Assembly: GCA_003445555.1 (NCBI GenBank)
Contig: DMDI01000194.1
Location: 1-5,693 of the forward strand
Source: Desulfotomaculum sp.
GTDB lineage: Bacteria; Bacillota; Desulfotomaculia; Desulfotomaculales; Nap2-2B
DNA length: 5,693 nt
Direction of reading: 5' to 3'
The translations under genes and the position numbers were made by a program. Under the pieces are notes generated by a model that made no database searches, was not told where the DNA came from, and was given only the letters and a program-made list of their open reading frames with translations. Numbering within the stretch: position 1 is the stretch's first letter; each line of letters starts with the position of its first letter. Of this stretch, positions 1-5,282 are shown in pieces.

Positions 1-1
1 G

Positions 2-357
2 CGCATATTTCAAGCAAATTCACCAGAAGAAGCAGAAAAACGCTTTTTAGAATGGAAAGAAATTTGGGAGAAAGTAGCGCCTGGGGCAGTTAGTTGTTTA
101 GAAAAAGACCTAAAAGCAGTTCTTTGCTATTATTCCCAACCAAAACCATTATGGAAGTTGTCTCACGACTACCAATGCGTGTGAAGAGGACATTTAAGGA
201 ATTCCGGAGACGGATAAGGCAGATGGATAGCTTTCCTAATGAGGATAGCTGTTTAAGATGCATTTACGCCTTATCTTCCATACTAAATGAATCATGGTGC
301 ATGCGGAGGATTGATGGTTTTGACAGCGCATATAAAAGCTGCTGCTTAAAAGGGTAA
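2..357 (+). pseudogene. IS256 (mutator) family transposase, 3' remnant, frameshifted
   Basis: This is the C-terminal part of a DDE transposase of the mutator/IS256 family; its 5' end lies outside the window. Reading frame 2 from the first bases gives an EEAEKRFLEWKEIWEK...PKPLWK segment typical of the family. The conserved TTNA motif (168-179) is in frame 3. ERTFKEFRRR...FPNEDSCLR...ESWCMRRIDGF continues in frame 1 (about 184-330) and ends at TAA 355-357. Each switch is explained by one extra base, one at about 164-167 and one at about 183-187. The glutamate of the TTNAxER motif, likely the catalytic Glu of the DDE triad by family knowledge, lies at the second break. Two independent frameshifts in the most conserved stretch mean it cannot make an intact enzyme. 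The methionine-started piece at 94-357 is only the tail of this remnant, not a separate gene. The outer IS end was not identified. Confidence 0.88.
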
Positions 358-393
358 AACAATTTGAAGCGGCACAGTTTAATATCTTATAAG

Positions 394-454
394 GCTTCCA
401 TCAGGAAAGAATCATGAGCCAAAGGCCATAATTCTTTCCCGCTTGCTGTGAAGC
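394..454. repeat. long imperfect hairpin
   Basis: GGAAAGAATCATG (404-416) pairs with CATAATTCTTTCC (427-439) with a single mismatch. The loop is closed further by GCC (418-420) with GGC (424-426) around AAA. Outside this, GCTTC (394-398) pairs with GAAGC (450-454). No T-tract follows, so it is not a classical terminator. It lies within about 50 bases of the transposase stop, so it may belong to the IS right end or be a separate small palindromic element. Function unknown. Confidence 0.65.
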
Positions 455-616
455 TCAGCAGGTGGCTAAATTGGGGGTGAGAATGAAGATAATTTCTATA
501 TGTTTATAGGTGCAAGGGAGCTAACTGTCTGATTTGATTTAGAATTTCTTTTAATCCAAGGTAGGTGAGGTAAAGCTAAATTTCTACTTGGGTAAAATGT
601 TATTCTATAGTTGCTT

Positions 617-750
617 TTGGAGGTTGGAGAATGGAGATTGGAGATTAGAAGGCTATTGGAGGTTAGAGAATGGAGATTGGAGATTTAGAAGATTAGATGA
701 AGTTGGAGATCAAACCTTCTATCTTCTATCTTCCAACTTCCAACTTCCAA
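617..750. repeat. heptamer repeat cluster, two direct units plus inverted arm
   Basis: Two purine-rich units start at 617 and 656 (39-bp pitch); their first 30 bases differ at one position (G626 versus A665). Each unit is built from 7-bp words: TTGGAGG, TTGGAGA, ATGGAGA, TTGGAGA, TTAGAAG. The third block (716-750) is the opposite strand of the same theme: CTTCTAT twice, then CTTCCAA three times, whose reverse complement is TTGGAAG x3 and ATAGAAG x2. The purine and pyrimidine arms can therefore fold back on each other, with many G-T wobbles if transcribed. The 7-bp period breaks the reading frame, so this is non-coding repeat DNA. Confidence 0.85.
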
Positions 751-834
751 TTGTATGTATTAGTATAAGTTACAAGATATTGGTAAGAGGGACGCCTTAG
801 ATTTATATTTAACAAAAATTTTTACACAAGGGTA

Positions 835-855
835 TTGACACTACCTATTGGTCAA
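835..855. promoter_or_regulatory. possible operator/-35 region upstream of the stalk-glycosidase gene
   Basis: A consensus-like TTGACA (835-840) begins an inverted repeat, TTGAC (835-839) and GTCAA (851-855) separated by 11 bases, flanked by GGG and CCC. No good -10 box stands 16-18 bases downstream; the nearest, TATAGT at 892-897, is far too distant. It may be a protein-binding site or chance. It lies about 120 bases before the start codon at 976. Confidence 0.22.
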
Positions 856-975
856 CCCTCCTTTACTTCATTACAGGAATGCTTTTGTTTTTTATAGTTT
901 TTAGCCTGCCTATAAGGATTTGAAACGGAATCCTAGTTATGGGTCGATAAAGAAAGGAATGGAGAACCAGAACCA

Positions 976-1443
976 ATGATACGAAAGATAGCGCTAATTG
1001 TTTTATTGCTGTTTGCGATAATACCCGGAACACACGTGCCGGCCAATGGAGCAATTCAAGAAAACAGTTCTCTGTGTACAGGAATTATTAAAAACAATAA
1101 GCTGTTTATTCCCCTGCGGAGCGTGTTTACTGATTTTGGATTCAGCGTGGACTGGAACGGTAACACTAACACAGTAATTATAGAAAAAGACAGCGCCAAA
1201 TTAACCCTGGTAGTGGAGGAAAACCAGGCTACGAAAAAAGTAATGATAAACCAGCCAATACTGAACAATAGTCGCGTCTACGTTCCTTTGAGATTCGCTT
1301 CCGAATCGCTGGGAGCCGATGTGGAATGGAACAGCAAAGCACGAGCGGCTATAGTCTCATATGGCGGCAAGAAAATTTATGTTTATCCAAAAAGCAGGGA
1401 AGAGATAACTTATTATTCTGGGGCATATAACATAAACGGCTAA
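976..1443 (+). CDS. translatable N-terminal fragment: signal peptide and stalk domain
   Basis: A 155-residue product. Residues 1-26 are a Sec signal peptide: MIRK positive start, hydrophobic IALIVLLLFAII core, small-residue end near ANGA. Residues about 36-128 are the copper amine oxidase N-terminal (stalk, PF07833-type) fold, seen as two copies of the hallmark: KLFIPLRSVFTDFGFSVDWN (43-61 region) and RVYVPLRFASESLGADVEWN (100-119). These domains are non-catalytic beta/alpha modules of exported Firmicute proteins. The start is ATG 976 with GGAG at 961-964, 11 bases away, and AAAGGA further upstream. The fragment stops in the linker (YYSGAYNING) before the catalytic domain, so if made and exported it would carry the binding/stalk part only. 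Confidence 0.7.
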   Translation: MIRKIALIVLLLFAIIPGTHVPANGAIQENSSLCTGIIKNNKLFIPLRSVFTDFGFSVDWNGNTNTVIIEKDSAKLTLVVEENQATKKVMINQPILNNSRVYVPLRFASESLGADVEWNSKARAAIVSYGGKKIYVYPKSREEITYYSGAYNING

Positions 1444-1494
1444 AAAATATCTGTTAATGTAGTTCAAATCCCGCTTCATGCCGCCGTACCTGAT

Positions 1495-2091
1495 ATGGTT
1501 GTCGCTGGTGGCACGGTAGGAAATAGAGAAGAACTTGCTTCAATGGCAAAACGCAGCGAAGCCGTAGTTGCCATTAACGGAACATTTTTCAATGCTTACA
1601 GCAATCCTCCCCTTCCTTACGGCAACATTATCAAAAATGGTAGGATTGTACACCGGGGCAGTGTCGGTACCACCTGCGGTTTTTATGTTGACGGCACAGC
1701 GAAATTTGGCCACGTGGAATTTCGCAGACTAAACGACGACCTCGGTGATTACGGATGGGAGGGTATTCGGACGGCTGTAGGCGCGGGACCGAGACTGTTA
1801 ACTGACGGGAAGATAAGCGTTGACCCGGCGGGAGAAGGATTCACCAGCAAAAAAATCCTGAATATGTGCATGGCGAGAAGTGCTGTTGGAGTTAAAGCTG
1901 ACGGTACGGTAATTTTAGTAACGACCGTGGCGTCAATAGAAAATTTAGCTCAGGTCATGAAGAATCTTGGAGCGCATAATGCAATGAACCTGGACGGCGG
2001 GGCAAGTTCGGGATTGTGGTATAAGGGAAAATATATTACTCCGCCAGGTCGGTTGTTGAGTAACTCCTTGGTTTTCACATCCATGCCTTAA
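1495..2091 (+). CDS. C-terminal fragment: NAGPA-type phosphodiester glycosidase domain
   Basis: The frame reopens after the stop at 1443. The first ATG (1495) has no Shine-Dalgarno and lies inside the conserved region, so independent translation is doubtful. The 198 residues from there match the phosphodiester glycosidase family (PF09992, NAGPA/DUF2233): AINGTFF (26-32), PYGNIIKNGRIVHRG (41-55), AVGAGPRLL (94-102), ARSAVGV (127-133) and the signature NLDGGASS (165-172, where NLDGGGSS is usual). Members hydrolyse sugar-1-phosphodiester bonds; the animal enzyme uncovers mannose-6-phosphate, and bacterial members are mostly secreted and of uncertain substrate. All family motifs survive, so decay is recent. 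Without the signal peptide the fragment would stay in the cytoplasm. Confidence 0.72.
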   Translation: MVVAGGTVGNREELASMAKRSEAVVAINGTFFNAYSNPPLPYGNIIKNGRIVHRGSVGTTCGFYVDGTAKFGHVEFRRLNDDLGDYGWEGIRTAVGAGPRLLTDGKISVDPAGEGFTSKKILNMCMARSAVGVKADGTVILVTTVASIENLAQVMKNLGAHNAMNLDGGASSGLWYKGKYITPPGRLLSNSLVFTSMP

Positions 2092-2152
2092 AGCCGGGGG
2101 AGCAGAAACAAGCGTATCAAGGGCCACCTATTCAGAAATAGCAGATAGGTTA

Positions 2153-2184
2153 AGCCGCCGGGCTTTCCGGCGGCTATTATTTTT
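2153..2184 (+). terminator. rho-independent terminator of the glycosidase gene
   Basis: AGCCGCCGG (2153-2161) and CCGGCGGCT (2167-2175) form a perfect 9-bp GC-rich stem with a GCTTT loop, followed by TTATTTTT (2177-2184). It lies 61 bases after the stop codon. A weaker ACCTAT/ATAGGT pair (2126-2131/2145-2150) stands just upstream. Confidence 0.9.
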
Positions 2185-2215
2185 AACGACCTAGTTTTTA
2201 GTTCGTTAAAAACTA
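2180..2215. repeat. two mutually exclusive perfect stems
   Basis: TTTTTAACGA (2180-2189) pairs perfectly with TCGTTAAAAA (2203-2212). The overlapping TAGTTTTTA (2192-2200) pairs perfectly with TAAAAACTA (2207-2215). The two stems share 2207-2212, so only one can form. The region begins inside the T-tract of the preceding terminator. It is AT-rich, and no coding or promoter role is apparent. Confidence 0.6.
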
Positions 2216-2217
2216 AT

Positions 2218-2259
2218 CGGGCTTCCATCCCGTGAGTAAACCTATGGGCTTTCCTGCCC
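2218..2259. repeat. pair of short GC hairpins with GGGCTT(T)CC theme
   Basis: CGGG (2218-2221) with CCCG (2229-2232), and GGGC (2246-2249) with GCCC (2256-2259), form small hairpins with loops CTTCCAT and TTTCCT. Both carry the GGGCTT(T)CC word also present in the terminator at 2160-2168. Only an A/T-rich stretch follows, so termination by the second is possible but weak. No known riboswitch class was recognised. Confidence 0.4.
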
Positions 2260-2317
2260 GGAATTTTATAATTGTTTATCTTTTTTCGTGCTGTAATATT
2301 CCAAATATTTCTTAGTA

Positions 2318-2343
2318 AAAATGCAATCATTTGATTGCATTTT
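2318..2343. promoter_or_regulatory. 26-bp perfect palindrome, probable operator of the toxin-antitoxin operon
   Basis: AAAATGCAATCA (2318-2329) and TGATTGCATTTT (2332-2343) are perfect 12-bp inverted arms around TT. The core TGCAATCA/TGATTGCA overlaps the -35 box of the promoter at 2335-2363. A dimeric HTH antitoxin is encoded as the second gene of the operon, and MqsA-type antitoxins are known to bind a palindrome in their own promoter. I infer this is the autorepression site. A role as a bidirectional terminator is less likely because the stem is AT-rich. Confidence 0.65.
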
Positions 2344-2363
2344 AAACAAAAAATATATATAAT
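2335..2363 (+). promoter_or_regulatory. sigma-A-type promoter of the toxin-antitoxin operon
   Basis: A perfect -10 TATAAT (2358-2363) lies 17 bp after TTGCAT (2335-2340), a weak -35. The spacer is AT-rich. Transcription would start near 2370, giving a leader of about 25 bases before the TTG start at 2396. The -35 is buried in the palindrome, so repressor binding would block polymerase. Confidence 0.65.
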
Positions 2364-2395
2364 AATTATAGGCTACTGAAGGTGGTGTCGCAAAA

Positions 2396-2734
2396 TTGTC
2401 TGCTTCCTGGCAAACAGTTCTCTTCCTGATTTACGCTAAAAAAGCTGTCTCGTCTAGTCAGTTCACACTGATTCCCAGGAAGAAAAATCTTGACGCACTT
2501 GCGGAAGCGGGCATCACGGTTGGGCACCTGAAAAAAATTATAAGCGACTTAACGCCCGAAAACTATATCCGCGGGCCGGAGCCCGACCTGACAATACCAA
2601 ACGAGATATTATGGGTGTTCAGGGTGATAATGGAAAGTACGGAATATTATCTTAAATTGAAATTAATTCCTGAAAAAAACAAATGGAATTTAATTTGTAT
2701 TTCTTTTCACCCGCCAGATCGTCCTTTACGATGA
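2396..2734 (+). CDS. mqsR: MqsR-like type II toxin (mRNA interferase)
   Basis: A 112-residue basic protein. The core, about residues 33-105, follows the MqsR pattern: a helix ALAEAGITVGHLKKIISDLT, then PENYIRGPEPD, an LWVF strand (72-75), the YYLKLKL strand (84-90) and a final ICISFHP strand (100-106). MqsR toxins have a RelE-like fold and cleave mRNA. The Y-L-K strand corresponds to the region holding the catalytic Tyr of the E. coli enzyme (inference from alignment by eye). The start is TTG 2396, with only AAGGTGG (2379-2385) as RBS, 10 bases away; no in-frame ATG precedes it. The antitoxin gene follows 27 bases later, matching the toxin-first order of mqsRA. The family call rests on motifs; a different RelE-superfamily toxin is the main alternative. 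Confidence 0.78.
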   Translation: MSASWQTVLFLIYAKKAVSSSQFTLIPRKKNLDALAEAGITVGHLKKIISDLTPENYIRGPEPDLTIPNEILWVFRVIMESTEYYLKLKLIPEKNKWNLICISFHPPDRPLR

Positions 2735-2761
2735 AAAAAAACAGGTAAAGAGGTGAGAAAT

Positions 2762-3769
2762 ATGATGTTTTGTCCAACATGCAACACGGAGTGTAAAAAC
2801 ATTGAAATTATTACTAAAGAGGAAGTATACCCGGTACGCGGTGATAAAATTCCCGTTTCGGCTAAAGTGGCACTATGCGCTTTGTGTAAAACCGAAGTAT
2901 TTGACGAAGAGTTGGACGAAGAAAATCTGCTGACTGCATATGATGAATACCGACGGAGAAAAGGAATCGTTACTATAGAAGATATTGTGACACTCCGCGC
3001 CCGTTATGGATTAAGCCAAAGAGCACTGAGTCGTTTGTTGGGCTGGAGCGAAGCAACGATCTACCGCTACGAAACGGGAGCGCTTCCTTCGGAAGCCCAC
3101 AATTACATTCTAAAACGACTGGCCGATCCCGTAGAAGCAAAAAGGCTATTGGAAAAGGCGCGGGGACGGCTCACATTGCGAGAGGTAAAAAATTTGGAAC
3201 AACGCATATCCTTTATGACGCGGGAGGAACTTCCACAACAGCTTACCCAAATTTTAAAGGAATCCGTGGATAGAAGTTCCCTTGGAATCGAGCGGGGTTT
3301 TTGTGAATTTGATCCGGAGAAGCTTATAGAAATGATGATTTTTTTTGCTGAAAAACTAAATGGCGTTTTTAAGACGAAGCTAATGAAATTATTGTGGTAT
3401 GCGGACTTTTTTTGCTTTAAAACAAGTGCAAGATCAATCAGTGGGGCATGTTATATAAATTTGCCTTTTGGTCCCGTACCGGATAACTGGCAATTACTTT
3501 TGGGTCTCGGGGAAACAGCGGGGGCAATTGTTATGCAACCGGTGGCTGGCTCCGATTGGGAGGGGGAAGAAATTGCCGCGAGCAGATTATTTCGCCGCGA
3601 ACTATTCACCCTACCGGAGTTAGAGGCCATGGAAAAGGTTGCGGCTTACTTTAAAAACTGGTCGGCTAAGCAAATATCGGAGTTATCGCATAGAGAAGAA
3701 GGCTACCAAAAAACAGGTAGGGGAGATATTATATCGTATGAATATGGCCTGAATTTTTCGTTGGCTTAA
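2762..3769 (+). CDS. antitoxin: MqsA-type zinc/HTH protein fused to Panacea (SocA, DUF4065) domain
   Basis: ATG 2762 is preferred (335 residues): GAGGTG (2750-2755) then sits 6 bases away. A GTG at 2753 in the same frame would use that very RBS sequence. Numbering below is from the ATG. Residues 1-50 form a YgiT/MqsA zinc domain with CPTC (4-7) and CALC (39-42). Residues about 73-120 are an Xre-type helix-turn-helix (TLRARYGLSQRALSRLLGWS, then TIYRYETGALPS). A basic helical linker follows (125-165). Residues about 183-330 are a Panacea/SocA domain: KTKLMKLLWYADFF, then SGACYINLPFGPVPDN, and a C-terminal helix KQISELSH. The zinc domain binds the toxin in MqsA, and Panacea domains neutralise very diverse toxins, so this protein has two potential neutralising modules plus a DNA-binding one. 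It likely represses its own promoter through the palindrome at 2318. The operon ends at the terminator 3817. Confidence 0.88.
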   Translation: MMFCPTCNTECKNIEIITKEEVYPVRGDKIPVSAKVALCALCKTEVFDEELDEENLLTAYDEYRRRKGIVTIEDIVTLRARYGLSQRALSRLLGWSEATIYRYETGALPSEAHNYILKRLADPVEAKRLLEKARGRLTLREVKNLEQRISFMTREELPQQLTQILKESVDRSSLGIERGFCEFDPEKLIEMMIFFAEKLNGVFKTKLMKLLWYADFFCFKTSARSISGACYINLPFGPVPDNWQLLLGLGETAGAIVMQPVAGSDWEGEEIAASRLFRRELFTLPELEAMEKVAAYFKNWSAKQISELSHREEGYQKTGRGDIISYEYGLNFSLA

Positions 3770-3816
3770 TTGAAATATTGTCAAGGCTAAAAAATATTAA
3801 AGATTTGTATCTTTGT

Positions 3817-3838
3817 CCCGGCAACCCCGGGGTTTTTT
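3817..3838 (+). terminator. terminator of the toxin-antitoxin operon
   Basis: CCCGG (3817-3821) pairs with CCGGG (3827-3831), extended by a T-G wobble, and is followed by six T (3833-3838). It stands 47 bases after the antitoxin stop codon. The 3' arm lies in a short palindrome AACCCCGGGGTT, which could compete with the stem. Confidence 0.75.
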
Positions 3839-3885
3839 CTCAGACGATGTTTTTTGTACTGTAACTTCAGAAGATTTAATTTTCC

Positions 3886-3915
3886 AATCCGGCCCTGCCG
3901 GATTTTTCTTTTTTT
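3886..3915 (+). terminator. second rho-independent terminator, insulating the next gene
   Basis: AATCCGGC (3886-3893) and GCCGGATT (3897-3904) make an 8-bp stem with a CCT loop, followed by TTTTTCTTTTTTT (3903-3915). It lies just upstream of, and its T-tract overlaps, the promoter of the gene at 3972. No gene or clear promoter exists between it and the terminator at 3817. Confidence 0.85.
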
Positions 3916-3941
3916 CAGGGAGTGTTTTTTTAGGCTATAAT
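3912..3941 (+). promoter_or_regulatory. promoter of the second stalk-domain gene
   Basis: A perfect -10 TATAAT (3936-3941) stands 18 bp after TTTTCA (3912-3917), a 4-of-6 match to the -35. The start would be near 3948, leaving a 24-base leader that contains the AAAGGAGAG ribosome site (3955-3963). Confidence 0.6.
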
Positions 3942-3971
3942 ATACCAAAAAGTGAAAGGAGAGAAAAATTA

Positions 3972-5255
3972 ATGCGTAAAGTCACTTCGGTTCTTTTGAT
4001 TTTGTTTTTGTTTGTTTTTATTGTCTCGATTTATACTATCCCTACTGCTGCGTCACCAAGTGTTAAAGCAATCTTTACTGTCGGTCAGTCCAGTTACACC
4101 GTTGACGGTCAAGTTAGACAAATGGACGCAAAAGCCTTTATCGAAAACGGCAGAACCTATGTTCCAATCCGTTATTTAGCTTTGGCCATGGGTGTTGCTG
4201 AAAAGGACATAATCTGGAATAATCCGAATGTGATTCTAAATCTGAACAATGTTGAATTAAAGCTGACTGTCAACAGTAAAACTCTTTATACCAACAACCA
4301 ACCCAAACAAATGGACGTATCGGTGGTCAACCGGAATGGACGCACCTACCTTCCGGCCCGGTGGGTGGCTGAGGCTTTCGGGTATGAAGTGAAATGGCAA
4401 CCGCCCAGGGTTTTAATTGGACATAACATACCTGAAGAAGAAATCCAGAGTGCGCCCTTCCCGGTAAAAATAGTCAAACTAGAAATGGAAGTAGGAAGTA
4501 AAAAAGCGGTAGCGACACCTTCCATGATAGCAACCCTGGAAAATCCAAATACTGCAGAAGAGGCAAAAAGAATTTGGCAGAAATACGAAGACAAAGCACG
4601 TAAAGAACTTGAAAAAGAAAAGCAAGAAAATCCAGATTGGCACCCTAGTGAAGAATACATAGAAAATCGGATAAAGGATAAAGTAAGATTTGATCGTGAA
4701 TACATAAAGGAAGAAGCGGCGTTCCTTGATAAACACAAATACACGGTAATATTGGACGCGGCGCCGTATTTGGCGGTGAAGCATGAGAAATCTTTTAAAT
4801 GGTATCTTGAGGAAGCACCTGGTAGAGAAATATATAAGAAATACCCGCCTGTTGTGGATTCAAGTCTTGAAGGCAGCGAAATGTACCTGCCCTTCACTTC
4901 TGTGGCCAAAGCCTTCGGCGTGCCTGATAGCAATATAAAGTGGAATGGGAATGCGCTAAGGATGCACTGGAATAAGAACATGTGGGTAGAATTTAGGTCT
5001 GGCAGTAATTATGATATGTGGTACAAGGGTGGCAAAAATAAACTAGAAGCACCGGCAAGGGTAAAAAATGGAGTAATGATGATAAATAGTACAGATACTT
5101 ATTGGACTGTGCTTCCTGCTAGACCTTTTTTTGATGATGGCAAACTACAGCCCTTGCTTTATGCTATGCCCGAGCCAAGTGACAACGGATCCGAAACCGG
5201 TAAGCCATATATATCTTGCTCTTTCTACGATTGGATACCTTTAAACGAGATTTAA
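3972..5255 (+). CDS. exported stalk-domain (copper amine oxidase N-like) protein, function unknown
   Basis: A 427-residue protein. The start is ATG 3972, with AAAGGAGAG (3955-3963) 8-10 bases upstream and a signal peptide immediately following (MRK, then VTSVLLILFLFVFIVSIYTI, cleavage near PTAAS, residue 28). The frame stays open upstream to 3813, but that part crosses a terminator and the promoter. Residues about 34-150 are a stalk domain with two hallmark repeats: NGRTYVPIRYLALAMG (59-74) and NGRTYLPARWVAEAFG (122-137). Residues about 191-255 are a Lys/Glu-rich helical, possibly coiled-coil, insert. At 303-325 a third, degenerate hallmark (EMYLPFTSVAKAFGVPDSNI) appears, followed by a Trp/Tyr-rich C-terminal region I do not recognise. 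No catalytic motif is seen. It is likely secreted or wall-associated and monocistronic between its own promoter and terminator. Confidence 0.85.
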   Translation: MRKVTSVLLILFLFVFIVSIYTIPTAASPSVKAIFTVGQSSYTVDGQVRQMDAKAFIENGRTYVPIRYLALAMGVAEKDIIWNNPNVILNLNNVELKLTVNSKTLYTNNQPKQMDVSVVNRNGRTYLPARWVAEAFGYEVKWQPPRVLIGHNIPEEEIQSAPFPVKIVKLEMEVGSKKAVATPSMIATLENPNTAEEAKRIWQKYEDKARKELEKEKQENPDWHPSEEYIENRIKDKVRFDREYIKEEAAFLDKHKYTVILDAAPYLAVKHEKSFKWYLEEAPGREIYKKYPPVVDSSLEGSEMYLPFTSVAKAFGVPDSNIKWNGNALRMHWNKNMWVEFRSGSNYDMWYKGGKNKLEAPARVKNGVMMINSTDTYWTVLPARPFFDDGKLQPLLYAMPEPSDNGSETGKPYISCSFYDWIPLNEI

Positions 5256-5282
5256 AGTAGTCGATTGGATTTGTAATTAATT

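Larger units (their letters stand above)
358..975. other. gene-free accessory stretch between IS remnant and stalk gene
   Basis: About 620 bases with no credible gene on either strand. It contains a long imperfect hairpin (394-454), a heptamer repeat cluster (617-750), and a short TTGAC/GTCAA inverted repeat (835-855) upstream of the next gene. A 70-codon open frame at 588-800 translates the repeats into a WRLENGDWRLEG-type peptide and is not believed. The right inverted repeat of the IS256 remnant should lie just after 357, but I cannot recognise it without the left end. No convincing -35/-10 pair with 16-18 bp spacing was found for the gene at 976. Confidence 0.7.
976..2091 (+). pseudogene. 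secreted stalk-domain phosphodiester glycosidase, split by in-frame TAA
   Basis: One reading frame runs from ATG 976 to TAA 2089-2091 (371 sense/stop codons before the terminal stop), interrupted only by TAA at 1441-1443. The frame is kept across the stop. The residues directly after it (KISVNVVQIPL...PDMVVAGG) read as ordinary protein joining the stalk region to the glycosidase domain, and no base gain or loss is needed. A single substitution (AAA to TAA would suffice) explains the break. The intact product would be an exported protein with two copper-amine-oxidase-N motifs and a NAGPA-type catalytic domain, probably acting on cell-surface or extracellular glycan phosphodiesters. UAA readthrough has no known recoding mechanism here, so pseudogene or sequencing error is preferred. 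The gene ends in a strong terminator at 2153. Confidence 0.8.

Noticed and set aside
617..750. CRISPR array
   Set aside because: Repeats are heptamer-based with no unique 30-40 bp spacers, and no cas genes are present.
588..800. 70-codon open frame with a WRLENGDWRLEG repeat peptide
   Set aside because: It is a translation of the heptamer repeats (39-bp pitch keeps the frame), starts at a weak GTG/TTG-like codon without an RBS, and runs through the inverted arm.
835..897. Promoter made of TTGACA (835) and TATAGT (892)
   Set aside because: The spacing is about 51 bp, far outside the 16-18 bp needed; only the inverted repeat is kept, at low confidence.
863..1268. Minus-strand open frames over the signal-peptide and stalk region
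   Set aside because: Shadows of the plus-strand gene with no supporting start signals or family features.
2092..2184. Riboswitch (for example a c-di-GMP type) after the glycosidase gene
   Set aside because: Only a simple terminator and a weak upstream pair are present; no conserved aptamer core is recognisable, and the position is downstream rather than upstream of a target gene.
2088..2330. Minus-strand 80-codon frame across the intergenic region
   Set aside because: It reads through the terminator and hairpins; composition and lack of RBS argue against a gene.
3813..3971. N-terminal extension of the second stalk protein
   Set aside because: It crosses a terminator and the TATAAT promoter; ATG 3972 has a proper RBS and is followed at once by a signal peptide.
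4346..4981. 211-codon open frame on the minus strand
   Set aside because: Lies entirely opposite the stalk-domain gene, is Ser/Phe-rich as expected of a complement shadow, and has no RBS or domain.
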